From assembly GCA_964007875.1 (NCBI GenBank), contig CAXGAH010000008.1, positions 24,157 through 88,156 of the forward strand: 64,000 nt of DNA, written 5' to 3'. Below the pieces are notes generated by a model. The model did not search any database and was not told the DNA's origin. It worked only from the letters and a program-made list of their open reading frames with translations. Positions 26,650-36,847 of this stretch are shown here, in pieces (positions within the stretch are counted from its first letter, which is position 1; the number at the start of each line of letters is the position of its first letter). The DNA comes from UBA1275 sp002323515 (lineage in GTDB: Bacteria; Bacteroidota; Rhodothermia; Balneolales; Balneolaceae). The position numbers and the translations under genes were made by a program.

Positions 26650-29600
26650 ATGTATCTAATATTTGACACCGAAACCACTGGTTTACCCCGAGATTATAGC
26701 GCACCAATAACACAATTAGATAATTGGCCAAGATTGGTTCAATTGGCTTGGCAGTTGCATGATCAGACAGGCGCACTACTATCGAGTGGAAACTATATCA
26801 TTCGCCCAGAAGGCTTCACCATACCCTTTAATTCTGAACAAATTCATGGTATTTCTACTGAAAGAGCCTTGAAGCAAGGAGTCGATCTCAAAGAAATACT
26901 CGAAATTTTTAGAAAAGATATTGATCGGGCCCACTTTTTAGTTGGGCATAATGTGTCCTTTGATGAACGTGTGATGGGGGCAGAATACCTGCGAAACAGA
27001 ATCCCTTCGGCTATCATGGATAAGGCTAAGTTAGACACAAAAGATGAGGGTACTCAGTTTTGTGCAATTCCAGGTCCAAGAGGATTTAAGTGGCCTTCCC
27101 TAGGAGAACTTCATCATGCTTTATTTAACAAGGGGTTTGATGATGCACACGATGCTGCCGCAGATGTAGAGGCTACCGCTCGTTGTTTTTTAGAATTGGT
27201 TCTACTTGGAGAGGGCAAGTTTAGCTTTCCATTAGATGCTAAATTGTATGAATCCCCCCAGAGCTATCTTAAAAGAGAAAATTACATAAATCTCGTTTCA
27301 CCAGATCGCATTAAGACCTCTGCGGCTCTTGTTGAACAAGCAGGGGATACAGAGAAATCAAAAGACCAACGTCCCCGTGAGCATAGCCCAATTGACCCAA
27401 GCATAGCAGAGCAAGGTAATTCTGTAGCCTCCGAAGAACAAAAAGAATCGGCAAAAAAAAAACTAGAAAAATGGACAGAGGGAGAGCCTCTTAGTTTCTC
27501 TCATCTGCACTGTCACTCGAAGTATTCTGTACTTAGATCCACGGCGGGGGTTAAAGATTTGGTCGCAAAGGCAGCGCAGTGGAAGATGCCGGCTGTGGGG
27601 CTTACGGATTTAGGCAATATGTTTGGCGCATTCACCTTTGTTGCAGAGGCTCATAAACAAGGGATCAAGCCCATTGTCGGGTGCGAATTGTATTTGGTTG
27701 AAGATCACGCTAAGAAAAAATTTACCCGTGAACATCGTGATTTACGTTGGCAAGTACCTCTACTGGCAAAGAATCAGCAGGGCTTCAAAAATTTATCGGA
27801 AATCTGTTCTCTTGGATACACCCAGGGTTACTATTATAAATATCCAAGAGTGGATAAACAGATCATTGCCGAGCACTCTAAAGATCTTATTGCTCTAAGT
27901 GGAGGTACTAACGGCCTACTTGGAGAACTCATTTTAAATAAAGGAATAGAGGCTGCAGAAACAGAAATTAGTTGGTGGATAGATTGTTTTGGAGATGATT
28001 TCTACCTTGAACTAATTGATCACGGATTACCTGAAGAAGAGCGCGTAAACGAAGTGTTTCGGGGTTTTTCTGAAAAATACGGCGTTTCATTAGTTGCTTC
28101 TAATAACTGCTTTTATATGGAAAAAACAGACGCAGATGCTCACGATGCTCTTATCTGTATTGCCGATGGAGCCCTCAAAAGTACGCCCATAGGTAAAGGG
28201 CGTGATTTTAGATATGGATTCCCTAACCATGAGTTCTATTTCAAGTCTTCTGAAGAGATGATCGGGATATTCTCTGATGTTCCAGAGGCAATCTATGGGA
28301 CTTATGAAATTGCCCAAAAGGTAGAACCCATCGTGTTAGAGCGTGAGGTTATTCTCCCTAAATTTGATATTCCGACAACCTTCGAAAATGAAGATGATTA
28401 TCTGCGTCATCTCACCCTTGAAGGGGCTGCAATGAAATATGGTGAACTAAGTTCTGAGCTGAAAGACCGTATCGACTTAGAACTAGGAATTATTAAGGAT
28501 ATGGGCTTCCCAGGATATTTCCTTATTGTTCAGGATTTCATTTCAGCTGCTAAAAATATGGGGGTATATGTGGGCCCAGGAAGAGGTTCGGCCGCTGGTT
28601 CGGTGGTGGCTTATGCAACGGGTATTACCAACATAGATCCTTTTAAATATGATTTACTTTTTGAACGATTTTTAAACCCTGAGCGCGTTAGTATGCCCGA
28701 TATTGATATTGACTTTGATGATGAAGGTCGTCAAAAGGTTATTGAGTATGTGGTCGATAAATACGGGGCTGACCAGGTGGCGCATATAGTTACCTTCGGT
28801 TCTATGGCAGCGCGATCCTCAGTACGAGATGTAGCTCGAGTGCTTGATTTACCCCTTTCCGATGCCGATCGAATAGCAAAATTAGTTCCAGAAAGACCAG
28901 GAACTTCACTGGATGATGCATTCTCGGAGGTAAGAGAACTAAGGGAAATTCGAGATGGGGAAGGTCTGGAAGCGGAAACACTGCGAATGGCGCAAATATT
29001 AGAAGGATCAGTTCGAAACACAGGCCTTCACGCCGCAGGCATTATCATCGCTCCCGATCAATTAACCGAATATATCCCTGTTAGCACAGCCAAAGATGCC
29101 GATCTGCAAGTGACGCAGTTTGATGGGGGTGTTATTGAGTCCGCTGGGATGCTGAAGATGGATTTCTTAGGCTTAAAAACTTTATCCATCCTGAAAACAG
29201 CTATTCAGTTTGCAAAAGAGAATCATCAAAAAAGCTACAACCTAGATGAGGTTCCCCTAGACGATTCAAAGACCTTTGAACTGTACCAAAAGGGTGGAAC
29301 CTTAGGTACCTTTCAGTTCGAAAGTGAGGGGATGAGAAAGTACTTAAAAGATCTGAAGCCAACTACCATTGACGACCTTATTGCCATGAATGCACTGTAC
29401 AGGCCAGGGCCTATGCAATTTATTCCTAATTATATTGAGCGAAAGCATGGGCGTGAAAAGGTTGAATACGATCATGAGGACTTAGTTCCCTTATTACAGA
29501 CTACTTTCGGAATCATGATTTATCAGGAACAGATCATGAAAGTTGCTCAGCAAATGGGTGGTTATAGCTTAGGAGAAGCCGACGTATTACGGCGCATAAT

Positions 29601-30957
29601 GGGTAAGAAAAAAGCGGATTTACTTCCACCAGAAGAGGAAAAGTTTATTCGACAATCCGTAGAACGTGGATACGACGAGAAAGTAGCTAAAAATGTATTT
29701 GATAAGATGGCCATGTTCGCCGGTTATGGGTTTAACAAATCCCACTCAGCAGCGTATTCGGTAGTGGCCTATCACACTATGTACTTTAAAGCTAACTATA
29801 CCCCAGAGTATATGGCGGCAGTACTAAGTCATAACATGAGTGACATAAAGAAAATTGCCTCCTTCATTGAGGAATGTCAGCAACTTGGAATACCTGTAGA
29901 CCCACCCAATATTAATACCTCTAGAGGGAGGTTTGTTGCTAAAGATGGTAGAGTACAGTATGGTATGTCTGCTATAAAAGGTGTAGGAGATAGTGCTATT
30001 CAACATATAGTAGAGCAGCGCGCTACCGAGGGCAAGTTTACATCTATTTTTGATTTTGCTTCACGGGTAGATGTTCGCGTATGCAACAGGCGTACCCTTG
30101 AAAGTTTAATACAGGCGGGTACTTTTGATACTTTATATGATAACAGAGCACAACTTTTTCAGGGCGTGGAAGATATTTTATCCTACGCCAACAGAAAGCA
30201 AGAAGAAAAAAGATTAAACCAAGTTAATTTATTCGGTGGGTCTGGATCAGATACCGCACTACAAGAGCCAAAACTCCCCAGTATTCCAAATTGGACATCT
30301 ATAGAGAGACTAAATCGAGAGCGCGAATTAATCGGCTTTTATTTAAGCGGACATCCTCTAGAGCGGCACAAAGAAGATATACAGCTGTTTTCGTCTCATA
30401 CACTCTCCTCGGATATCATAGACCAACTCAATCACGATTCTGAATTAAACGTTATTGGAATTGTAACCTCAAAACGAGTTATAACGGATAAAAAAGGGCG
30501 ACCCATCGCTTTTTTAATGGTAGAAGATAGACATTCTTCCATGGAAATGGCAGTCTTCAGTCAGCAATTTGATCAATATGCAGCTCTTCTTGAAGTAGAT
30601 AATGTGCTTTGGATAAAGGGTCGTTACAGTAGACGTGACCGCGGAAATTCGATGATTGTAGAAGCGGTGGAGAGGGTGGAAAATCTAAGAGAAAAACATC
30701 AGGATAAACTTCGTCTATCCATTCGATTACATACTCATAATCTAGAGAGTAGTTCCATCGACCGTTTGGTTGATCTGCTGAGTTTACACCAAGGCCATAC
30801 CTATGTCAAAGCTCAAATTGAAAGTGAACAGATGGACTGGCCAATAGCGATGAATATTCGCAAATTTGTGGTTGATCCCTCACCCACACTTATGCACGAA
30901 TTACGTATATTACTAGGAGAAGAAAATGTAAAATTAGCTCTTCAAAATGGGACTTGA
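26650..30957 (+). CDS. dnaE: DNA polymerase III alpha subunit with fused N-terminal DnaQ-type 3'-5' exonuclease
   Basis: Replicative polymerase of 1435 residues, about 270 longer than a plain DnaE. Residues 1-185 form a DEDDh exonuclease: Asp6/Glu8 in LIFDTETTG, Asp105 in GHNVSFDERV, His167/Asp172 in DDAHDAAADVEA. A charged linker (about 215-280) follows. The PHP domain begins SHLHCHSKYS (His285, His287), but its second motif reads GLTDLGNMFG, with Leu where active PHP domains have His, suggesting the PHP nuclease is impaired. The polymerase core has PDIDIDFDDEGR near residue 685 and GPGRGSAAGSVVAY. HhH and OB-fold regions follow. Proofreading is thus carried in cis by the fused domain. This fusion is known in some FCB bacteria. 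Confidence 0.95.
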   Translation: MYLIFDTETTGLPRDYSAPITQLDNWPRLVQLAWQLHDQTGALLSSGNYIIRPEGFTIPFNSEQIHGISTERALKQGVDLKEILEIFRKDIDRAHFLVGHNVSFDERVMGAEYLRNRIPSAIMDKAKLDTKDEGTQFCAIPGPRGFKWPSLGELHHALFNKGFDDAHDAAADVEATARCFLELVLLGEGKFSFPLDAKLYESPQSYLKRENYINLVSPDRIKTSAALVEQAGDTEKSKDQRPREHSPIDPSIAEQGNSVASEEQKESAKKKLEKWTEGEPLSFSHLHCHSKYSVLRSTAGVKDLVAKAAQWKMPAVGLTDLGNMFGAFTFVAEAHKQGIKPIVGCELYLVEDHAKKKFTREHRDLRWQVPLLAKNQQGFKNLSEICSLGYTQGYYYKYPRVDKQIIAEHSKDLIALSGGTNGLLGELILNKGIEAAETEISWWIDCFGDDFYLELIDHGLPEEERVNEVFRGFSEKYGVSLVASNNCFYMEKTDADAHDALICIADGALKSTPIGKGRDFRYGFPNHEFYFKSSEEMIGIFSDVPEAIYGTYEIAQKVEPIVLEREVILPKFDIPTTFENEDDYLRHLTLEGAAMKYGELSSELKDRIDLELGIIKDMGFPGYFLIVQDFISAAKNMGVYVGPGRGSAAGSVVAYATGITNIDPFKYDLLFERFLNPERVSMPDIDIDFDDEGRQKVIEYVVDKYGADQVAHIVTFGSMAARSSVRDVARVLDLPLSDADRIAKLVPERPGTSLDDAFSEVRELREIRDGEGLEAETLRMAQILEGSVRNTGLHAAGIIIAPDQLTEYIPVSTAKDADLQVTQFDGGVIESAGMLKMDFLGLKTLSILKTAIQFAKENHQKSYNLDEVPLDDSKTFELYQKGGTLGTFQFESEGMRKYLKDLKPTTIDDLIAMNALYRPGPMQFIPNYIERKHGREKVEYDHEDLVPLLQTTFGIMIYQEQIMKVAQQMGGYSLGEADVLRRIMGKKKADLLPPEEEKFIRQSVERGYDEKVAKNVFDKMAMFAGYGFNKSHSAAYSVVAYHTMYFKANYTPEYMAAVLSHNMSDIKKIASFIEECQQLGIPVDPPNINTSRGRFVAKDGRVQYGMSAIKGVGDSAIQHIVEQRATEGKFTSIFDFASRVDVRVCNRRTLESLIQAGTFDTLYDNRAQLFQGVEDILSYANRKQEEKRLNQVNLFGGSGSDTALQEPKLPSIPNWTSIERLNRERELIGFYLSGHPLERHKEDIQLFSSHTLSSDIIDQLNHDSELNVIGIVTSKRVITDKKGRPIAFLMVEDRHSSMEMAVFSQQFDQYAALLEVDNVLWIKGRYSRRDRGNSMIVEAVERVENLREKHQDKLRLSIRLHTHNLESSSIDRLVDLLSLHQGHTYVKAQIESEQMDWPIAMNIRKFVVDPSPTLMHELRILLGEENVKLALQNGT

Positions 30958-31092
30958 TAACCCTATTTTTATGAAGTAGTGCCTAAGAAGTTCCCATGAG
31001 AAAAGTCATAATGGAAACGATATAGCTTCCAGTTTTGTAAACATTTTCTCTAGGATATCACTCAAATTAAAACCAATTATATCATTACCATC

Positions 31093-31416
31093 ATGTCAAA
31101 AACTGTAGAAATAACCGACGCTAATTTCGATCAAGAAGTACTTCAATCCGATAAACCCGTGCTCATCGATTTTTGGGCTGAATGGTGTGGCCCTTGTCGG
31201 ATGATTGGTCCGGTTGTAGATGAAATGGCAGGAGAATACGAAGGCAAGGCTAAAATTGGTAAAATCAATGTAGATGTAAACCCCGAAGTATCCATTAAAT
31301 ATGGAATTCGAAGTATTCCAGCATTGCTAATATTCAAAAATGGTGAAGTTGTAGACCAAATCGTTGGTGCGGTACCTAAGACTCATTTGACCAAGCAGTT
31401 AGATATTCACGTTTGA
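31093..31416 (+). CDS. trxA: Thioredoxin
   Basis: Classic cytoplasmic thioredoxin of 107 residues. The WAEWCGPCRM active site contains the redox pair CGPC near residues 32-35; cis-Pro is in RSIPALLIFKNG. No signal peptide. It acts as a general disulfide reductase for ribonucleotide reductase, peroxiredoxins and others. Stand-alone gene, convergent with the anti-sigma-type ATPase. Confidence 0.96.
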   Translation: MSKTVEITDANFDQEVLQSDKPVLIDFWAEWCGPCRMIGPVVDEMAGEYEGKAKIGKINVDVNPEVSIKYGIRSIPALLIFKNGEVVDQIVGAVPKTHLTKQLDIHV

Positions 31417-31484
31417 CAATCTAATGGGCAATTTTAAATAACTGCATTTGATTGAATATCGTTTCTGAAAGTTGCCTTTCTTGT

Positions 31485-31892
31485 TTAGAAGCTAATTCTC
31501 AAACATTTTTGCTCATTGTCCCACTCAATAGATGAAGAGTAAAGCTTCATTAAAAACCAGCCTCTTCCATGTTCTCTAAGCATTGCTTCTTGATCTAGAG
31601 GATTGGGAAGCTCCGAAGGGATAAAACCAGGACCTTCATCATAAATTTCTGCGGTCATACCTTCAGGTAAGATAGTAACATTGAGTTTTACGGCTTTACT
31701 TGAATCAAGTTCGTTACCATGTTCCATAGCATTGGTTACAGCTTCGCTTAGTACAAGCATGATTTCGTACTGTTTATCTTCGCTTAACTCGGTGTAACCT
31801 TCTACAGAATTCAAACACTCTTCAAGTTTTTCCAATTCTTCAAAGGCAGATTGGAAAATAAAGGTCATTTTAATCGACTTTTTATCCGGCAT
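31485..31892 (-). CDS. Anti-sigma-factor-like serine kinase ATPase (RsbW/SpoIIAB type)
   Basis: Small GHKL ATPase of 135 residues. The N-box LVLSEAVTNAMEHGN and G1 box YDEGPGFIP are those of RsbW-type serine protein kinases; the G2-like segment is HGRGWFLMK. No extra domains. In the partner-switching scheme such proteins phosphorylate an STAS anti-anti-sigma factor and may bind a sigma factor, but neither partner is encoded nearby. Divergent from the HNH gene across a 160-nt AT-rich gap. Confidence 0.8.
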   Translation of the reverse strand: MPDKKSIKMTFIFQSAFEELEKLEECLNSVEGYTELSEDKQYEIMLVLSEAVTNAMEHGNELDSSKAVKLNVTILPEGMTAEIYDEGPGFIPSELPNPLDQEAMLREHGRGWFLMKLYSSSIEWDNEQKCLRISF

Positions 31893-31944
31893 TTAATGAT
31901 GACTTAATATATAATAAGTATATACCAATAAGCATAAACTCAAT

Positions 31945-31952
31945 TATCTTTG
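31945..31952 (+). promoter_or_regulatory. Candidate Bacteroidota-type -7 element
   Basis: TATCTTTG matches the TAnnTTTG -7 consensus of Bacteroidota primary sigma factor promoters exactly. It lies about 100 nt upstream of the HNH gene. I could not find a convincing TTG -33 element at the expected distance, so confidence is low. Confidence 0.3.
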
Positions 31953-32052
31953 TATTATATATATTAAGATATTACAATTAGACGAGAAATTTAGTTCTGT
32001 TTTTGCATTCTCCATGAAATAATCGTTATCCAATAACCAAAAGAATGCCATC

Positions 32053-32553
32053 ATGAACGCAACAGTTTTAGTACTCAATCAAGATTATCAACCTTTGAGC
32101 ATATGCTCAGTGCAACGTTCTATGAAGCTTCTGTTTTTGGAAAAAGCAGAACTACTCCATGACGATCCCGAAAAAGAATTAAGCACTACAAGGACTTCGT
32201 ATCAGTACCCCTCAGTTATACGCTTACGTAACTACATACGAATACCCTATACGAAAGTAGTGCTTTCCAGAAGAAATATTATGCGTAGAGATAAGTTCAG
32301 CTGTCAATACTGTGCAAAAAAGTCTGACCTAACCATAGATCATGTCCTGCCTAAAAGTAGGGGGGGTAAAGACCAATGGGAAAATCTGGTAACCGCTTGT
32401 GAAAAATGTAATGTAAAAAAGGGAAACAAAACTCCTCAAGAAGCTCAAATGCCACTTATTAGAAAGCCATACAGGCCTATTCCTATTACATTTTTTCGAG
32501 AGTATAACGGAAATGTACAAGATCCTTGGAAGCCTTATCTCTATATGACCTAA
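32053..32553 (+). CDS. HNH endonuclease family protein
   Basis: Protein of 166 residues with a C-terminal HNH nuclease domain: CQYCAKK (first zinc-binding CxxC), the catalytic DHVLPKSRGGKDQWENLVTA segment (His, Asn), and CEKCNVKKGNK (second CxxC). The N-terminal 80 residues (LVLNQDYQPLSICSVQRSM) are conserved in this widespread FCB/cyanobacterial group. It is not next to a restriction or phage cassette here. Cellular role unknown; a housekeeping DNA-processing role is suggested by the family's broad distribution. Confidence 0.88.
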   Translation: MNATVLVLNQDYQPLSICSVQRSMKLLFLEKAELLHDDPEKELSTTRTSYQYPSVIRLRNYIRIPYTKVVLSRRNIMRRDKFSCQYCAKKSDLTIDHVLPKSRGGKDQWENLVTACEKCNVKKGNKTPQEAQMPLIRKPYRPIPITFFREYNGNVQDPWKPYLYMT

Positions 32554-32559
32554 ATTCAA

Positions 32560-32584
32560 CGAATCAGTTAGTCAGATTGATTCG
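32560..32584 (+). terminator. Possible stem-loop after the HNH gene
   Basis: CGAATCA / TGATTCG forms a perfect 7-bp stem with an 11-nt loop, 7 nt past the HNH stop. No T-run follows, so it is at best a weak or factor-dependent terminator, or an RNA-stabilising hairpin. Confidence 0.3.
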
Positions 32585-32678
32585 GGTTCTGCGCTAAAAA
32601 GAGTGGCAGAATTCGTATATTATTGGTTCTAACTTGGTCTAGAGACCTATTCATTTCATAAAATACGATACATTTACT

Positions 32679-33815
32679 ATGAGTTATAAAGGACGGGTTT
32701 TAGTAGCCATGAGTGGTGGGGTCGATTCCTCAGTTGCAGCGGTGATGCTAGCTGAGCAAGGCTACGAAGTCATTGGAATAACCATGAAGACCTGGGATTA
32801 TCATCGTAGTGGAGGTAATAGTGGTAAAGAAACTGGCTGTTGTACCGTAGAAAGCATGAATGATGCTCGACATATAGCCGTAAATCATGGCTTCAAGCAT
32901 TTCATTGTTGATATTCGAGAAGAATTTGGTGACTGGGTCATTGACCGTTTTGTTGAAGACTATTTACAAGGTCGAACGCCTAATCCGTGTGTATTGTGCA
33001 ACACCCATATTAAGTGGGCAGCTCTTATGAAAAGGGCTAATAATTTAGGTTGTGATTTTATTGCAACGGGACATTATGCTCTAATTAGGGAAGAGAATAG
33101 CCGTTTTGTTATTTCTAGAGGACTAGATCGGTCGAAAGATCAATCTTATGCTTTGTGGGGAGTAGCACAAGAACATTTGGTCAGAACTATTTTCCCATTA
33201 GGAGGGTACTCAAAAAAAGAAATCAGGCAAATTGCCCAAGATCACGGATTACTGAATGTGGCCAACAAACCAGATTCATACGAAATATGTTTTGTGCCGA
33301 ATGACGATTACCGCCGCTTTTTAAAAGATCGTGTTGAGGGGCTAGAAGAAAAAGTTAAAGGGGGTACCTTCGTAGATAAAGATGGAAACGTACTAGGTAC
33401 GCATGAAGGATATCCATTTTATACTATAGGTCAGCGCAGAGGTCTTAATTTACCGATGGGAAAGCCAGTTTATGTAACACATATCAATCCTTACACCAAC
33501 ACCATTACCATTGGAGAGAAAGAAGATTTGATAGAAACTACCCTAACTGCAAAGGAGTTAAATTTTATCAAATATGATGCTGTTCCAAAAGGTGAAATGG
33601 AAATTACCGGTGCTATCAGATATAACGATGACGGTGCAATTGGAACCCTTACACAGTTAGGAGAAGACGAAATAAAGGTACATTTCCCAACAGGTAGAGA
33701 GGCAATCACCCCCGGTCAAGCTATTGTTTGCTATGAAGGAGATGATGTGGTAGCTGGTGGTTGGATAAAAAAGGTAAATGTCTCTATGCAACAAGAAATA
33801 AATTCTCTCGTTTAA
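32679..33815 (+). CDS. mnmA: tRNA-specific 2-thiouridylase MnmA
   Basis: ATP-dependent enzyme that makes 2-thiouridine at wobble U34 of Lys, Glu and Gln tRNAs. 378 residues, a normal length. PP-loop LVAMSGGVDSSVAAVML near the start; the first catalytic Cys in NPCVLCNTHIKW; the persulfide Cys in DSYEICFVPNDDY; and IGQRRGLNLPMG. The C-terminal beta-barrel is present. A short dyad GGTCT-AG-AGACC lies 32 nt upstream of the ATG (32636-32647). The secreted protein gene follows 30 nt later. Confidence 0.96.
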   Translation: MSYKGRVLVAMSGGVDSSVAAVMLAEQGYEVIGITMKTWDYHRSGGNSGKETGCCTVESMNDARHIAVNHGFKHFIVDIREEFGDWVIDRFVEDYLQGRTPNPCVLCNTHIKWAALMKRANNLGCDFIATGHYALIREENSRFVISRGLDRSKDQSYALWGVAQEHLVRTIFPLGGYSKKEIRQIAQDHGLLNVANKPDSYEICFVPNDDYRRFLKDRVEGLEEKVKGGTFVDKDGNVLGTHEGYPFYTIGQRRGLNLPMGKPVYVTHINPYTNTITIGEKEDLIETTLTAKELNFIKYDAVPKGEMEITGAIRYNDDGAIGTLTQLGEDEIKVHFPTGREAITPGQAIVCYEGDDVVAGGWIKKVNVSMQQEINSLV

Positions 33816-33845
33816 TTTAAAAATTTTCATCTTCATTTTACCATC

Positions 33846-34607
33846 ATGATTCGGACATTTACTTTATTGACACTTTTTATTTATTCTGTTTTGAGCACAT
33901 CAACACAGGCTCAATTTAATGGGGTATTAGACATCCAATTGTATTCTAAAGACGATGCTGGAATTACCAATACTTCCCTCATTCACATGTATGTAACTCC
34001 TGAACGCATTCTTATCAAGGGTGCTGAAGAAGAGTCCATTAAAAGTGGAAATTACGAAGCCAGTGGTTTATTAATAAGGCAAGATCAACGAGATTTTGTT
34101 TTAATGATGGGTAAAAATCAAGCCCTCCAATTAAGTAAATCAGAAATCGAGGTGTTCTTCACTATGATCTCGACCATTTTTGGTATAGAAGAGCCAACCC
34201 CACAAGAGTTAGCCGAAAGTAAGTCTAGTGTGGTGGTAACTGGAAGGGTGGAAAATATAAATGGCTATCCCTCTAAAGAAATTAAAATTACCGGCGCGGA
34301 TGGAAGCGGATATGCAACCATTTGGACAACCACAAAATTAGATATGGATTGGGGATTATTGAAAGAACCGTGGTTGAATAGTCCTGATTGGTTACGAGAG
34401 GCAACTGATCGGCTAACCATAGAATTTCAATCTAAAAGTGTACCAGTGCTAATGACTTGGACTTCAGATGATGGAACTTTTACCTTTTATGAGTTAATTC
34501 GAGTAGAAAAAAGTGCGGTTGCTAAAGCTATGGTTGAGCTGCCATCAAACTATCAATTACTTGGTTTTAGTGACTGGATCATGTTGCAAATGATGCAGCA
34601 GTACTAA
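33846..34607 (+). CDS. Secreted DUF4412-like protein
   Basis: Protein of 253 residues with a signal peptide (FTLLTLFIYSVLSTSTQAQ, cleavage probably after AQA). The mature part resembles DUF4412 proteins of Bacteroidota: an early beta-rich segment (GVLDIQLYSKD), VTPERILIKG, LLIRQDQRDFVLM, and NGYPSKEIKITG near residue 140. Such proteins are periplasmic or outer-membrane-associated, of unknown function. Lies 30 nt downstream of mnmA on the same strand, so possibly cotranscribed. Convergent with the DUF255 gene. Confidence 0.65.
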   Translation: MIRTFTLLTLFIYSVLSTSTQAQFNGVLDIQLYSKDDAGITNTSLIHMYVTPERILIKGAEEESIKSGNYEASGLLIRQDQRDFVLMMGKNQALQLSKSEIEVFFTMISTIFGIEEPTPQELAESKSSVVVTGRVENINGYPSKEIKITGADGSGYATIWTTTKLDMDWGLLKEPWLNSPDWLREATDRLTIEFQSKSVPVLMTWTSDDGTFTFYELIRVEKSAVAKAMVELPSNYQLLGFSDWIMLQMMQQY

Positions 34608-34639
34608 AGGAATTCTTACAATATCACTCGCACTTATCT

Positions 34640-36760
34640 TCATTGACTAGAGTTAGCCCGACTAATGTTCTTGAGTTGAACTCTTAATTCATCCAAGCTG
34701 TGGATAGGAGCTTCACAATGGTAGTTTTGGCATAAGAATACTCTTGAAGGAGCCTCATCGATTAGGTAGTTTGCTAGACTTGGAATTCTTTTTACGAGTG
34801 CTTCTTTATTGTGATCATTCAATACATGCACAGTAGACATAGGCAAATAGTACTGATCTATTTCTAGTTTAAGTGCTTTTACACTAGATTCTCTATCTTT
34901 ACCCTGTACCACTACCCATTGTGTAGGCTCATAATGATACTGTTGTAAAGCCATCATCGCAACCGTAATACTTGAGCCAAATTGTGACCATTCCTCCGAA
35001 AATCGTTTGCCCATTTTATCTAAATACTCTATCCATTTGGTTTGACCAGAAATATGATACAATCGAATTAGACAATAGGCTATGGCTGAGTTAGCGGAAG
35101 GAATAGCCCCATCATAAATAGACATGGGGGCGCCAAACACCTGAATTTCAGAACTCTGAGATTGGACAAGCGCTCCTTGATCATCTCCAAATAGGGTTAA
35201 GGTAACATCGGCTAAATCTAGGGCTTTTTGTACATAGGTAGAGTCAGCGGTATAGCCATAACACTCGAGGTACGCCCATATTAAAAAACTATGGTCTTCA
35301 GCGAAGGCATCGATGGCTGTTTCCCCATCATGATGCCGGTGGTACCATCGAACAGAATTCTCCAATTCGTCACCGTCCATACTACTATCCACGCTATAGC
35401 TAAAAGTTCTCTCCAAAAAGTCCAAGGTCAAAAGAGCTTGAGTTCCCATCTCTTCAGAATTTAATATACGTGCTGCATTCGCCAAGCTAGCTACTAAGAG
35501 TGCATTCCAATCGCAAAGAATTTTGTCATCACACAGTGGGCGAATACGCTGCTTGCGGCATTCGAATAGTACAGACCTGATACGTTCCCACTGCAGGTAG
35601 GCAGTCTCATCTAGCTCTTTTGTGAGATGTAAAATATTTTGGCCTGTACGTTGTTTAGTTGCTTCATCGAGCATGTTACCTTGTTCTGTAACCCCGAAAT
35701 AATCAGCTAGCAATGATAATGAGTGTTCGGGAAGTCTCCCCTGCAGCTCAAGGATTTTAAGCTCTTTATAACTCCAAGTATAAAATTTACCTTCTTCACC
35801 TTCTGAATCAGCATCTTCTGCGCTAGAAAAACCTCCGCTTGGTAGCAACATATCCCGTTGTAAATACTCAAATAACTCTAAACAAGTTAGTTTGAATAGT
35901 GGTTCTTTTGTAATCTGCCATGCTTCGGCATAGGCCATAAGCATTAGGGCTTGGTCATACAGCATTTTTTCAAAGTGCGGAAGTAGCCATTTTTCGTCAG
36001 TGGAATATCGGTGAAACCCATATCCTACATGATCCCACAATCCTCCATGACGCATTTTTTTTAAGCTAAGTATCACACTCTCCAAGAGCTCGGAATCCTG
36101 GTGCTGATACCATTCCCGGCAAAGAAATACAAGTTGATGTGGGGAAGGAAATTTAGGGGCTTTACCAAACCCACCGTAATTGGGGTCCGCATGTAGACTG
36201 AAATAGCTTTGTGCTTTTTTTAGAGCATTCTCATCAGGAAATGATCCTATGGAATACGAGGTATATTGTGAGTAGCCTTGAGTGATCTGCTCTATGGCTT
36301 TACGAACTCTAGCTTGTTCGTTGGTCCACATACCTTGTATTCCGCGCAGTATTTGTCGTAAACCAAGTCGCCCCATCTGCGCTTCTTTAGGTATATAGGT
36401 CGCTGCATAAAACGGCTCTTTTTCAGGGGTCATTATAATGGTCAAAGGCCAGCCTCCTTGGCCTGTTAGCATCTGGCAAACCGGCATATAAAGTTGATCT
36501 ATATCTGGGCGTTCTTCTCGGTCTACTTTAATAGACACAAAATACCCGTTTAAATAGGCCGCAATCTCCGGATCTTCGAAGCTCTCATGTTCCATGACAT
36601 GGCACCAATGGCAGGTAGCATAACCAATGGATAGAAAGATTGGTTTATGTTCATTCTTAGCCTTATCAAATGCCTCTTGTTCCCATGCATACCAGTCAAC
36701 AGGGTTTTCGCTGTGTTGTTGCAGGTAAGGACTTTTTTCTTTGTAGAGGCGGTTTGGCAT
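34640..36760 (-). CDS. Thioredoxin-domain DUF255 protein (YyaL/SPATA20-like)
   Basis: Protein of 706 residues, family-typical length. N-terminal NRLYKEKSPYLQQHSENPVDW is the DUF255 hallmark, followed by the thioredoxin-like active site GYATCHWCHVMEHESF (CHWC) and VDREERPDIDQLYM. The remainder is an alpha/alpha-barrel resembling glycoside hydrolase or epimerase folds (for example GGLWDHVGYGFHRYSTD). No signal peptide. The family is conserved from bacteria to mammals; its biochemical function is still not established. Divergent from ndk. Confidence 0.9.
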   Translation of the reverse strand: MPNRLYKEKSPYLQQHSENPVDWYAWEQEAFDKAKNEHKPIFLSIGYATCHWCHVMEHESFEDPEIAAYLNGYFVSIKVDREERPDIDQLYMPVCQMLTGQGGWPLTIIMTPEKEPFYAATYIPKEAQMGRLGLRQILRGIQGMWTNEQARVRKAIEQITQGYSQYTSYSIGSFPDENALKKAQSYFSLHADPNYGGFGKAPKFPSPHQLVFLCREWYQHQDSELLESVILSLKKMRHGGLWDHVGYGFHRYSTDEKWLLPHFEKMLYDQALMLMAYAEAWQITKEPLFKLTCLELFEYLQRDMLLPSGGFSSAEDADSEGEEGKFYTWSYKELKILELQGRLPEHSLSLLADYFGVTEQGNMLDEATKQRTGQNILHLTKELDETAYLQWERIRSVLFECRKQRIRPLCDDKILCDWNALLVASLANAARILNSEEMGTQALLTLDFLERTFSYSVDSSMDGDELENSVRWYHRHHDGETAIDAFAEDHSFLIWAYLECYGYTADSTYVQKALDLADVTLTLFGDDQGALVQSQSSEIQVFGAPMSIYDGAIPSANSAIAYCLIRLYHISGQTKWIEYLDKMGKRFSEEWSQFGSSITVAMMALQQYHYEPTQWVVVQGKDRESSVKALKLEIDQYYLPMSTVHVLNDHNKEALVKRIPSLANYLIDEAPSRVFLCQNYHCEAPIHSLDELRVQLKNISRANSSQ

Positions 36761-36847
36761 ATTTCAGCATCATTGAATAGCCATTTGACATTCAAAAGGC
36801 TATCTTTAGTTATATAATAGAGTTAAAAATAACAAAACAATTCATCT

